From the NCBI RefSeq assembly GCF_029227915.1, contig NC_079886.1:17214501-17278500 (forward strand): a DNA stretch of 64,000 nt, written 5' to 3'. Position numbers and translations under genes: made by a program. The notes beneath the pieces were generated by a model. That model saw only the letters and a list, made by a program, of their open reading frames with translations. It had not been told where the DNA came from and ran no database searches. This document shows, one piece after another, positions 49,085 to 60,703 of this stretch. This stretch comes from Hydractinia symbiolongicarpus. Taxonomy: Eukaryota; Cnidaria; Hydrozoa; Anthoathecata; Hydractiniidae. The stretch's first letter is position 1; each line of letters opens with the position of its first letter.

Positions 49085-49787
49085 CTGAAGACGTGCTATT
49101 GTTTAATTAGTTCACGCCTTTTTTATACGCTCGTTTTTTGTATGATACTTTTTTATAATTTGTACTTATTGCATAAATATTTTGTTTCAAAAAAGTAGCT
49201 TATTTACACCTAGCATTTAGGTTTTTATTCTTGCCTAATTATGATTTTATCAGAAAGTCGAATAATTCGAAAATTTAAAAATCTGTTTTTTTTATAGATA
49301 CCTCAACAAGGTATCTTTGTTAGAAAGACTTAAAAACCTTTAAATCAGACTAGGTGATCTTGAAAACACTTAAACTCTGATCATTTCGTGGAGAGAAACC
49401 TTATTAGGGAAGACCTTTTTTTAGCCAAGATATAATTTGCTTTCTAAAATGCAATTTGGTAGTTAGGGAAAAGACATAGATGGCTCAGGTTTGTCCCGTA
49501 GGGCTCCCAAGTAGTCCTCTTTCTAAAACAATTCATAACCCAACCTTAAGGAGCTATGGCGTTCCAGCTATGGTGCCTTCCCCTATCACCTTCCTATCTT
49601 CATTCTTTATATCTACGTGTTTGTCGTCTAAAGGTTAAAAAATTTAATAAAATTTTTAATAAAAACTATTTCACTACTTAAAAAATATAGCCTATCTACT
49701 GTTGCTTTGCCCTTTTTTTCTTACATGATCAACTTTCAATTCAGGTATCTTCTTTACATTACATAGATGTTTTTCGCCTCGAAACTC

Positions 49788-49891
49788 ACCCTCGTTCCCA
49801 GGGCTTTTGCCTTTTATTACAAGTGAAGACGGAGAAAAAAAATCGCCCACTTCCCTCATATTAGAAGGCAAAAAACTCTGGGGACGAAGTG
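49788..49891. mobile_element. ~104-bp MITE-like element
   Basis: Left end ACCCTCGTTCCCAGGGCTTT and right end ACTCTGGGGACGAAGTG are inverted relatives, with inner GCCTTTT and AAGGC also paired. No coding region. Related right ends occur at 52130-52165 and 59434-59446. Confidence 0.6.
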
Positions 49892-50140
49892 CCTCGGAAC
49901 CCTGCTGAAATGATGAAGCAGGTAGTCTTGACGACACCTAATAATAGCGAAAGAACCTTAAAAATTCATGTTGTTACCAAAAATAAGACCCTGCTGAACT
50001 TTCTGCTATTGTAAGAAACATGCAGTTTTAATCTTTCATTATCTTGTCATTTAGGCAGTAGCATCACCGAGAGACTTCCATTGGTACCAACTTACCTGTA
50101 CTGCTGATTATATAGAAAAGAAAGATAGAGTGAAGAAACA

Positions 50141-51382
50141 ATGGGATTAAGTGACTTAACAAAAATCAAATACTTAGCTTGTATATTCGTATTGTTTTTA
50201 ATGTTCGTGTTACTGCGCATATACAGGAATTCCTCGTTGCAAAGAGAAGAAAAAGATAATCTTTACAGTGCCGCCATGACGCCCAATGAAACGGGGAAAA
50301 CTCCGAAACTTATTCTATTTTACAACACACTGTGGGGAAATCGATTATGGCCTGGTTTTGAAACAACAGAACGCTTTAATAACTGGGGAGGCAAGCCTTG
50401 TAAAGTGCAGAACTGTCGAGTAACGTATAACAAAAAAATGATAAGCAAAGCAGATGTAGTCATTTTTCACGCCTTTGGCGGTGACATGTTGCCACAAAGA
50501 CAGATTTTAAAAGTCAGTAAACAAAGAAAGCCTGGCTCATACTGGATTTACTTTCTGCACGAGAGCCCGCAAAACGCCAGACCTGACCCAAGCTTGTATG
50601 ACGGCCTTTTTAACTGGACCATGGGTTACAGAAGAGACGCTGACATTGTAGTGCCGTACAATTGGGAATGGGGAACATGGCGAAAACGTACCCCTGACGA
50701 TCCTCCAGTCCGATTTCGAAATCATGCGGAAGATAAAGACAAGTTGGTGTGGGGTGGCATCAGCCATTGTGGATGCATGAGGGAACACTACATCCATAAA
50801 CTCACTGAGTATGTTAACATCGATCTTTATGGACAATGCGCAAAGAAATTCTATAAAAATTTACCACCAAATTGTCCTCGCGGTTCCGCGGAATGCAACA
50901 AGCGCTTGAAAAAATACAAGTTTTACCTGGCGCTTGAAAACTCTTTTTGTGAAGATTACACTTCAGAAAAGTTTACAGAAACAGTACTCGATGGCCATAC
51001 TGTACCCATTGTAATGGGTGGAGCGGATTACAAAACGTTGGGCTTGCCTAACTCTTTCATTAACGTCAATGACTTTGACACGATTGAAGATTTGGCAAAC
51101 TACATCAAGTATCTCGATGAAAACGACGATGCTTACAACAAACACTTTGAATACAAGAAAAATTACATTCTAGGAGAACCACAATCATGGAGTTGCAAAA
51201 TCTGTGAAATGATAAACTCAGATGATCTAGAACCGAAAACGTATCCCAATTTAGGTGATTGGTATTCCATCAAAAATAACTGTGGTACGCGACTCGAAAG
51301 GTTGAGAGAAATTATGCATCGTTCAGGCGTACCGCATCCGTACACAGACGAGTATTACTTGTACGATTATGATTTTGATTAA
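50141..51382 (+). CDS. GT10 alpha-1,3-fucosyltransferase, intronless, 413 aa
   Basis: A type II Golgi membrane protein: short cytosolic N-terminus, membrane anchor at about residues 11-26, stem, then the GT10 catalytic domain. Diagnostic stretches are HESPQN (residues 140-145, with the Glu that serves as catalytic base in characterised relatives), FNWTMGYRRDADIVVPY, and the GDP-fucose-binding FYLALENSFCEDYTSEKF (261-278), followed by DGHTVPIVMGG and SFINVNDF. Family knowledge: these enzymes move fucose from GDP-fucose to N-acetylglucosamine in an alpha-1,3 or 1,4 linkage; the exact acceptor cannot be read here. The whole frame is one exon, common for this family. The ATG at 50141 is the only one that gives the anchor. 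Length is normal (about 350-450 aa). Confidence 0.93.
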   Translation: MGLSDLTKIKYLACIFVLFLMFVLLRIYRNSSLQREEKDNLYSAAMTPNETGKTPKLILFYNTLWGNRLWPGFETTERFNNWGGKPCKVQNCRVTYNKKMISKADVVIFHAFGGDMLPQRQILKVSKQRKPGSYWIYFLHESPQNARPDPSLYDGLFNWTMGYRRDADIVVPYNWEWGTWRKRTPDDPPVRFRNHAEDKDKLVWGGISHCGCMREHYIHKLTEYVNIDLYGQCAKKFYKNLPPNCPRGSAECNKRLKKYKFYLALENSFCEDYTSEKFTETVLDGHTVPIVMGGADYKTLGLPNSFINVNDFDTIEDLANYIKYLDENDDAYNKHFEYKKNYILGEPQSWSCKICEMINSDDLEPKTYPNLGDWYSIKNNCGTRLERLREIMHRSGVPHPYTDEYYLYDYDFD

Positions 51383-52947
51383 AGTCTCCTAACATATAGG
51401 TTCGTGTTTGTTGAAATTTTTATTTGACGTGTTACGAGTAGTGATAAAAATAAAATGAAATAGAACTTGAAGAGAGTAGTTTTTGTTGTTGTTTTTGCTT
51501 TCTTTTGTGCACAATGCTTGATCTTTCGAGTAAAGATGGTATACTAAATTTCTATGGATAAGATGATATACTTTTAGTTCCAAATTTTTCTGCATTTTAT
51601 GTATTTACTTATTACTTGTGTTATTTTTTTATTTCGAGATTTTTAGGGGCGTTTTAAAGACGGGCGTTAAAATGTCGCAATCTGCCCTTATGCCAGAAGA
51701 CAAACAAAATAAACGTCGCATTTTTAATAAATAACATTTCCACAGAATTTTATATATAACATATCATATACATATACAATCGACTTTTTAATTAACGAAC
51801 ACTTCGAGGAATGTACAGCTTCAGGATCATTAAGTGATTTGTTTGTTGTCGGAAATATGTTCTGTGAGTAGCAGGCAGGGAAGAAAATACAAATATTTTT
51901 ATACTTTTAACAAGGTGAACAGATAACTTGTAACTTGGTTTGAAATAAAACTTTCCAAAATCAAGCACAGAATAACATCAACAGAAGAACGAGGATTCGA
52001 TCAAATGGTTTTTTCTGTGCTAAAAATTTGTAGCATCGAGACAGCTAATTATGTATAGTATCCAAAACACTGGTTATGAAAAGCAGCCTGTGACAGGGTC
52101 TTGTTAAGCCGTCAAAATAAGCGCCAGCGGCTTTGAGATAGGCAACAAGCACTGGGGACGAGGATGAGTTTCATTCATTCCAGGCGCATTTGACATATAT
52201 TTGATACCATATTTTGCCTGATACGCGAAAATAATTAAAATAAATCCTCGCGAAATTTTCGAAAATTGATTTCGAAAATTGATTCGTGATTCATTGATTC
52301 GCGTAAATAAATCCTCCTTTGTACTTTGTCGCTTTTGCCTTTTTTTTGACAAGTTATAAGCATCTATATGTTCACCATTCATAACTTCTTTGCAACCTTC
52401 TTCTCCGCCAACTGAGAAAACAATTCCAAAGGTGAAAGTTATGTTGTTTATCCCTTCACATCTATTTTTTTTTTCATTTTTGATGTGTTTTTATATTTAC
52501 TTTCTTTTTCTTTACATTTAAAGTTACAATATTTAATTTTAAGCTAATATTACTAGCGAATAATATCCATGGCGTATTTTGATTTTATCGCTTTTTGCCC
52601 CACCTCCGTCAAAAGTATTTTCTGTTCTTTTGATGGGAATTGTTTTGACGGAGTAAAACGACTTTTCCACTCTTGCTTCCTGGAGTCCATAAAAAATAGA
52701 ATTTACGGTTTAAGAATTTTCTTGTATCCTTAAAAATAGCTGGACTGACCATGGGTTATCATGTTCGTAGGTTAAAGCGGGAAAATAAGTCTCTTCAAAT
52801 AGCGGACACCTCTAATTAGCGGATAAAAAGTGATAGCACAAAGGGGTCTAAATATTTTGTCATTATCTTGAATTTTATTTTTTCGTGTATCATTAGAGAT
52901 ATCTTCTCGTGACATTTTAATGGTTTCATCTTAAATTTAGCAATACA
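51383..52947. other. Intergenic stretch
   Basis: Holds the fucosyltransferase 3' UTR, a fragment of the GGGGACGAGG repeat family (52130-52165), and a TTCGAAATTGATTCG-type inverted repeat at about 52250-52310. It must contain the promoter of the kringle gene, but no element stands out. Confidence 0.5.
51449..51454 (+). promoter_or_regulatory. Candidate poly(A) signal of the fucosyltransferase
   Basis: AATAAA 67 bp after the stop codon, within a normal 3' UTR distance. Confidence 0.5.
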
Positions 52948-55900
52948 ATGTCATCACTGACAACAAAAACAAAAATGGAAGTGACAAAAGCTCTACTTTT
53001 ATTATCAAGTCTTTTTATTTCTTCACGTTCTTCTCCAATTCTAAGTCTTGATGTCGCTAGCGTAAAACGAAAGGATGGAAAATGGACTTTTATTAAATAC
53101 ATCGACATGCCTGCTAACCCTTTGGAATATGTAACACTGGATTGTAAGATTCCACTCGCTGACACATATGAATGGAAGATTGAGGCTAAAGAAGGTGCTC
53201 CTTACGCTGGCAGCATCAGTATTGGTGATACGACCACTTATGATATTTATAAACCATGGAAAAGGACTGTGAGTACAGGAGCCTTTTGACTATTAACTAT
53301 GACCCCGGCTTACTATATTGTGGCGTTATTTGGCCCGTTCCTGTCTCTTTATGTCATCCTATCATAACGTTGATGCATTCAAAGAAGTTGCCCCAAACTT
53401 TTCGTTTGTCCGTAGAAAATTCCACGGGCTTACGCTATTCCATACATACTTAGCAGAAAGTAGCGATTTGATGGCTATTTCAAACAAAATACGTGCATAA
53501 ATATATGAGAAAACTAATCGTTAACACGTAGAAAAAATCCACAGAAATTTTGTCGTACATATCCTTAACATATTTCGTGCGTTATATAGCATTAAAATGA
53601 AACTCCTTATAGCCTATATCCTTTATAAGCGAACATCTAACCTACAGATACCACTCTATAACGGACGTCATTCATGGTTCTACATTTACATTACCTAGAA
53701 ATGACCTCTCCACAAGATTGTGTACTTTTTACCCACGACATACTTTTGTTTAATTTTCTTTCAATCTATGAGGCAACACAAGATATCAAAGTTTTCTACT
53801 ATACCGAATACCTCAGAACATGTCTTTGAAGCAATATAGACAATCTGGGAAAGTCTTCTGAAGACCCGATAATTTCCACGATAGAAAGGTTTTATTAGCT
53901 TTACTTGGTTTTAACGCTTGAACAGTTAGAATATAGCGAACTTCCTTTATCACGAACCCTCTCTATGTCAAATCTCTCTATCCTGAACAAATAATTTGGT
54001 CAATTGCCCTCTAATTCTTCGTATGCCCTTTCCGTATCTTGAACTTTATCTATCTCAAGAATAAATTTATACCTTGTGAATTTAAAAATAGAAATATAGT
54101 AGATAAAGGTATAGATAGATTCTTTTCGGTTTTATAAAAACAAATCTCAAATATATAAAGTGTACATTGGTCAAACGTGAAACACGGACATTATTTATCA
54201 AAAATACACTGCAAACTTGTTATGTGGTCTAGATAGAACCTCATCCCCGTGAAACCTTTAAGTCGATTTTGACTTAAAATTGAAAGGTTAATCTAAGGGG
54301 CAACCCGTCTAAACACGTCATGGATTCTAGGCTAGATACAGACTTCAGAATTCACCCGCGTGCTTGTTTACAATCTTACTCTCTTACCAGAAATTGTTCT
54401 CGAGTTGTAAACAGCATAATAGGACGTCAATAGAAGTAAATTTACTGAACCTTGATAGATTTACGGAAATTTCATTTTCTTTGTATAAATTCGCCTTCGT
54501 CACTGACTAGTTTGACTTGTTTGGGCGCCCCCCCCCCTGACGGTTTTTTTTAATAACTCCTTATTGCTTTGTTATATGGATTTGATTCTTACTGAGTTTT
54601 AATATTTATCTATTAGACACCTGTATGCTAAATGTTTAGGTCCCAAACCTTTGATATTGCCCATTACTCAAAACTACCCCTAAAAGTCTCTATGAAATCC
54701 TTATAATGGGGAAAATATAATAACTCCTGTTAGGCTTATTCTTAGAACTTAAAACTTGCAACACAACTTTTTTTCATCAAGAAGAATCATTTTGTATAAT
54801 TGGGACACGTGATTAATCCGATTTCCCGATTTAGCCGGATTTACCCGAAAATCGGAAAGAAACGGATATTCGGGCAATTTTTGGCAATTTTTAATGCGAT
54901 CCATGTAAAAACCGGAAGATATGTTAAATAACTTTTTTTAGCTTTCAGAAACTTCAAACAGAATGTAAAAATTCGGTCTAGAACAAAAGTAAATAAATTT
55001 TAAGTGGATAGTGGCATTTTAACAAATTTTAAGCTTCTGATTACGCCACAGAAAATGAGCTGACGCAAGCAAAAATTTATTGCTGCCATTTTGTTCCTTT
55101 TATGACGTACTAAAAGTGTGCCAAGTTTGATTCAATTTGAACAACCCTATGAAAAGTTATTGACGGGGGGGCGAAATCCGCCCCTGGTCATTATGTTCGA
55201 AAAACCCTGGACTGAATAGGGTTAAGGGTTTGACGTAGTTTGATAAATCCGCCCCTAGTGTGAGCTGCGCGGCTAGAAAAACACGATAATATAATAGTAT
55301 CGAATTTGTTTCTTCACAATGTCACTTTTATTTGCTAGATTACGCATCTCGAATATCCTTGGGATCTTCTTGTTGTGCGATGTACAGCTTTGCATGAATT
55401 GGACGTCGTGACCACGTTTATGTGGGTCGTGATGAAAATGAAGGCAAGCACGCACGTGCCATACCATCCGGTCATATGCGAATATGGAACAGCTTTCTGT
55501 CATGCCAATAAATTTGATTGTTTCAACAACGATGGTAAGAATAGAAAAATAATAGTCTTCTTTTTTTTGGCTTCGTTGGAGTGACTGGACACCGATTGAA
55601 CTGGACTAAAGATATACACGTATTTTTTCATAAATAACCAGTTGAGAAGCAGTTGTATCAAAATCTGCATGATTGCTAACGAAATTCAATATAAGTTAGT
55701 AGGATAAAAATAGAGAGTAGAAATATTTCTATCCTCCTAGGTGTAAGCTATAATTTATATAAGCAACAAAATAATAATAGAGTTCCTGTTTTTTGAAAAA
55801 TACATCGTCGTGCGTTTTTGTTAATTTTGCGTCTCATCGTTTATACTCATTTAAATGGAAGAGCTCCTTTTTTGCCAGGTTTTCAGACATTTGTCATCTA

Positions 55901-58900
55901 ATTAAAGAACTGTGGGTGAACATAATTTTTTAATTTACCATCTTTGAAACCGCTCGACTTTCTACCAAAACAATCATTAAATAACATTTTTTTTTTCATC
56001 TTTTGATCTACAAGTACCTCAACATCTGTCCATCATGAAGGTATGTACAAGTAAAGATTCAGTCACCTTCACACAACGATGTCTTGTATTTATAAAGACA
56101 AAAAAGAGGTGCTTAATTACATTTCATTCTTATTAGGTCATGACTATCGTGGAAGGTACAACCGCACAGTTGATGGCGATGTTTGTCAACCGTGGGCGTC
56201 TGTAGCTCCGAATCAACCAGTCAAAAATTTGAATGATTATGATGCGAATGGCCATCATAATTACTGCCGAAACATCAAGTCTATAAGGTTCAGACCATGG
56301 TGCATCACTTCAAGACCTAAAGTTAAGATCAGTGAACAGAGAGTGTTGTGCAGCGTACCAAGGTGTCATGATTGTATGTACGGCGCTGGTGCAGGGTACT
56401 TTCCAGGTAGGACCTCTTAACAATGGGATCTCGACTTTTTGTGTATTAATAATACTCGATTTATAGCCGTGCTACGGACACGAAATGCAGTATATAAAGA
56501 ACGGGCAAACGCATAAATTTATCCACGGGCTACGGACTAGTCTATATAATAATACTTATTGTCTCTTTCTGTGCGATTTATAGCCGCGCTACGAATATAC
56601 GAAATGCGATGTACAAAGGAGGAGGACCGTGGTTTTATCTACGGGCTACCGACTAGCTTTCCTAAAAATGTGGATATCAAAGTAAGAATAGTAGTGCCTT
56701 GTCGACCGATTGCATTAACTTTTCCGTGGAGTACCACATTGTTCGTAAACCTTGGTACATCATAGTTCCACTTTTATATTTGCTCATGTTTTCCATTCTT
56801 CTGCAAGCTACCTTATCGGTAAAAAAAAAGTCGGCAAAAAATATTAGTCACTTTTGGTCGACTTTTTTTTACCGATAAGGTATGCAGAAATCAATTAATT
56901 CAAAGTAGTTTTGTAGCAATTCTTGTCTTTTAATATTTACTCCATACATGAATTCCTTCGACAAATCCTAAAATAATCATTTTGTATTTGTGAAAAACTT
57001 AAAAAACAGAAGACCATATAAAAATGTAAGTTGAATCTTCACTGAGCGAAAACAAACGTCTGCAACCTTCTTCAGCTTTTCACACCCTGGATGCTGCCGT
57101 TTAAGGCGGTAAAATGACTACTAAAGTTTCTAAATAGTCTGATCAGTTTCAGAATCATTATGTATGTAGGCCTGTAAAGCTACTAAGCGTTCTTGTTATA
57201 AGTTAATAACATTACTTTTTATACCAATACCTGGAAGCAAAAAAATGCGATAATAATTATTAGCATGTTCACTTGGCGTTCAACGCCAGATTGAGCGCTT
57301 AAGTTGTAATCCGTACCAGTACGGGCGAAACACTCAGTACAGGTATACTTCATACCGCACCCGATTATTATTACTCAAAAAGAAACTTTCCCGCAACATG
57401 ATACATCTTAACTCCGTTCTAGCAAGCATAGTCATCAGTCAAATGTGATCACTTGACATTTCCATTCTGTTCTCGCAACACCAATCTTTCTAACATGGCT
57501 CTCTGCAATTCACTCTATATTGAATGCACTTTTATTATATTATTAATCGTTTCCTCTTTTATATATACCAATGGTAACTCTTGAAGATTTTGTGCAATTT
57601 TGCAGGTTAAAAATTAAATGCTTGCAAAATGTTTCGGGTACTTAATTAAGGAAAATAGATTCCCTACTTACTTATTTTGAAAGCCACAATTTGCGAAAAT
57701 TATTTATATTACTAAAATACTGAAAATTTTAGTTGGGGGTAATTTTTTTTTTTGCTTTCTAAGTAATCTATCCCCCATAATGAATGCAATTAAGCGATGC
57801 CTTAGTAACCCTGTTTTTGAATATAGGCTTCCGCGCAAAACAGTTCTGGAAATTTCCCTCCTACAACGGCAATTATATATTCACTGTTGGAGTAGACTTC
57901 AACAAGAAGGGAGAAAAAGTTCCGCTCAAGTGCTATCGAGGTAAAAATCCAGAATGGAAAAAAAATATATGCAAACCACGATCTTCCCTTTATAATCGAA
58001 AGACACCAGATAGTTCAAAGCCCTATTGTCTTGCCATTCATGACAAACGCATTGGGGAGGATAAATCACAATTTTCGGATAAGTTGTCTTGGGAAAGGTT
58101 AAAATGGATTCAATGTGTTGCTCCACAATGTACTGTTAGACAGGTATGGAGTTTAGTTTTAATGTATTAATGTCGGCTTCTCTTCTTGGATCCTTTTAGT
58201 AAACCGTGTAACTTCAACTTAGTTGCCTAAACATAATATTTTGAGTATTAACTATAGGAGATTTTGAAATATTTTTATTTGTCCAATGAAATTAAAATGT
58301 TTAAAGGGTTTCTTTATTTTATGGTCTATTTTTTTTCTTGGGTGCAGAGAAACTGCGTTTTTACATCAACGTGAGACCATTTAAATAACGTTTAAAACAC
58401 TATTTTTCCTGACTATTTGTGTAAACATTATAACACAAAATGAACGTACTCTTAGAGTACTAAATAATCTCCACCACAGATTTAATTTTAACTTTTGTTT
58501 TTTTAAAAATTAAAAAGGGAATAGCCCCAGTTTTTTCCGCAATATTTGCATTATCTAACAATATAGCCACGACACGTAAAGGCCCGACTTCTAACTGCAG
58601 GTAAAACCTCCCAAATTGTACAATCCGTCTTGATTCCTTAAGAACCTCGATAGCTTACCAATTTAAACGACTTGTTTACCTGTGAATTACTTGATGTCGT
58701 TTGATAGTCGCAATAAGCATTCTACGTCTTGTTAGGAAGGATGCGACTACTGTTTGCGCATATGAATCAAGACTTGTTATAACTTATAGTTTTCAGTCTG
58801 CTTCAGGGGTTCTTCACGCGGATTTTTTTATCAGAAGCAGAAAGTTGTGGCGATATTTCTCTCAAATAAACCGTGCCAATCCTTACTTGCGTCTTCTACA

Positions 58901-60703
58901 GTGTTTACAATCCTTGTCGTAGTAAAAAAACTTTCCCTAGGTTTGGTTTTTGTTCTTGGGCACCAATGGAGAGCTACACCATGCGTTAGCCAACAAAAAA
59001 CATGTTGAAGTGCCAATCTACGCTGGAGAAAATGCAGAGGTTAGATTCTTCCATTTTGGCACATCTATGTGTTCTGGTATGAGTTTGGAATACGAAGAAA
59101 GGTTAAAAGGATTTCGCGCTTTTTTCAAACTTGTTTGTAAGCCAACACCGCAAATGAGCAAGATTATGATAACAAAGCCAGTTGAAGAAATGGCTGGAAA
59201 GTACAACCTCAGGTATGGTAATGGCGATTCACTAATACAAACGCAGACATAAAGAATAAATTTCAATATCGAAAGAGCGCTCAAGTGTGTCCCTTTTTTG
59301 TTGATGGTTTTGATGATTAAAAATTACCATTAAGGACTAACTGCTTCATGCTAACTGTTACAAACCTAAATACCCTCTACTTATTCAGCATCCACCTCGA
59401 TCTCAGGGTCTGTTGCGATGGACAAAGAGCTCTGCGGACGAGGTTGATGTAACATGTCTTCTTATGGATCTTTAAGTTTGATAGCACATATATTTCCTGG
59501 ATTTTCTTAGGTATGTTTTCCCGGAAGGTGCTCCGCTGATAGAAAGTGTAGAATATAAGGCAAATTTCGAATTGGTTATCAAAAGAAGAAGCAAATTAGT
59601 GTTAACATCAGTCTATATCTGTCCTGGCTATCCAGCTAAGATTAGCCTTTCTGTGGTTGGATCTTTCAAAATTATCTCAAACACACTAAAGTGGCAGTAC
59701 AAAAGCAATGCCTCAGATTGGGCGTCTGTTGATACTGAGCTGACCAGATTCAACTTGTCCCCTAATGGCTTAACCCTCACAATGCAGAATATAAAGGAGA
59801 ACATTATAGTGAAAGTGTCGGGAAGGAGTCAGTCTGGTAGAATGGAAGTAACTCAACATGTAAACGTGCGTGGTGAGTTGGTGATTTTGTCTTTGATAAC
59901 AAAAGAAAAGAGGATAAAATAGCAGGACCACAAAACTACAGTATTTATTTGTGTACGCATACATGAATACATTTCTAACTTTTGTAATAATTTGTGTATT
60001 CTGAAATTAAGAACTTTTTAACGTCTTGATTAGAAGAAATTTGCAAAATAGCGAAGATTGTTGTAAAAAGCGGTGTTTGTTACGAAGTTTATTTTTCTTA
60101 AAGCAGTTGAGGTCTTTTCCTCACTTTTCCCGAATTTTGTACAGAATGCTATTTACGTCTTTTCATAAGCGTATTTAAGATAGCCGCTCAATATTAGCCT
60201 AGTATTAGCTCATCAAGAGACAAGCTAAAAAATCTGGTTTGCTTATATTCTAATTTTTAAAAATCGTGTTACGAGTAAATCAGCGCAGCTCCACAAGTCA
60301 AAGAACATCGCAACAGTTGGCGCATCTAGAGGAAATGTTTTCATTAACTTGCACTAAACTTGCATGTGTTATCAATGATCTTCTGTTATTCTTTACTTTT
60401 TCAGCCCGTCCGTACTTGAAAGTTATCACCAATAGTGTTGTAGGTAAAAATGGAGAAGAAGTCGTTCTGCAAATTAAGTGCAACAGTAAAGCAAAGATAG
60501 AGTGGATCTTTTCTGGTCTAATAATCGATGTAACTACGATAGACGCTGGCTATTCCGTTTCGTCTAAACTTGAAAAAAATAAGAAAATTGAATCTTTAAG
60601 AATAAAAAGCTTAGACAAGACGAAAGAAGGTATTTACACAGTGGAAATCACGGATGAAGGATGCAAAAATCAAGGTGTAATACACGTGAACATATCCTCA
60701 TGA
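52948..60703 (+). CDS. Secreted kringle plus Ig-like domain protein, 7 exons, 678 aa
   Basis: Exons: 52948-53268, 55339-55534, 56137-56406, 57827-58143, 58941-59212, 59511-59872, 60405-60703; all GT..AG, phases agree, 2037 nt to TGA. A hydrophobic signal peptide follows Met10 (MEVTKALLLLSSLF), which may be the true start (52975). Kringle 1 spans residues 168-249 with all six cysteines (C168, C189, C216, C228, C244, C249) plus HDYRGRYNRT, NYCRN and PWC. A second, divergent kringle-like module has C252, C298, C311, C330, C359 and C364. The rest is beta-rich; residues 580-678 form an Ig domain (C605, W613, LRIKSLDKTKEGIYTVEI) whose usual second Cys is displaced to C666. No C-terminal membrane segment is seen, so it is probably secreted. 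Kringles bind proteins or glycans; no protease or kinase domain is present. No orthologue recognised. Confidence 0.82.
54615..54800. repeat. Dispersed repeat, copy B (kringle gene intron 1)
   Basis: Diverged copy of 10450-10640, same orientation, sharing ATGAAATCCTTATAA and CAACACAACTTTTTTTC. Confidence 0.6.
56447..56657. repeat. Two tandem copies of the CCACGGGCTA..GACTAG repeat
   Basis: Copies at about 56447-56541 and 56545-56657. Both contain GATTTATAGCCG(T/C)GCTACG, ACGAAATGC and end TAC..GACTAG. Related to 40561-40697. In intron 3 of the kringle gene. Confidence 0.65.
56811..56880. mobile_element. 70-bp hairpin MITE with TA flanks
   Basis: Arms 56811-56833 and 56859-56880 are inverted copies except for one extra A in the left arm (core CCTTATCGGTAAAAAAAA, then GTCG). 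The element is flanked by TA at 56809-56810 and 56881-56882. A TA duplication is typical of Tc1/mariner. The loop is only about 25 bp. In intron 3 of the kringle gene. Confidence 0.7.
59394..59446. repeat. Short CCTCG..CGAGG inverted-end repeat
   Basis: CACCTCGATCTCAGGGTC on the left and GAGCTCTGCGGACGAGG on the right are inverted relatives; same family as 49788-49891. In intron 5 of the kringle gene. Confidence 0.5.

Larger units (their letters stand above)
44515..50140. other. Gene-poor intergenic region
   Basis: Between CCDC47 and the fucosyltransferase. I see a two-copy tandem repeat (45451-45563) and two short inverted-end repeats (49015-49084 and 49788-49891). Open frames at 46099-46326, 48094-48351 and 48883-49110 have no family signal, and the last overlaps a repeat. 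A TTTAG acceptor-like site near 50054 could begin the 5' UTR exon of the fucosyltransferase. Confidence 0.5.

Noticed and set aside
50537-50836. 99-codon minus-strand frame
   Set aside because: Antisense shadow of the fucosyltransferase coding sequence.
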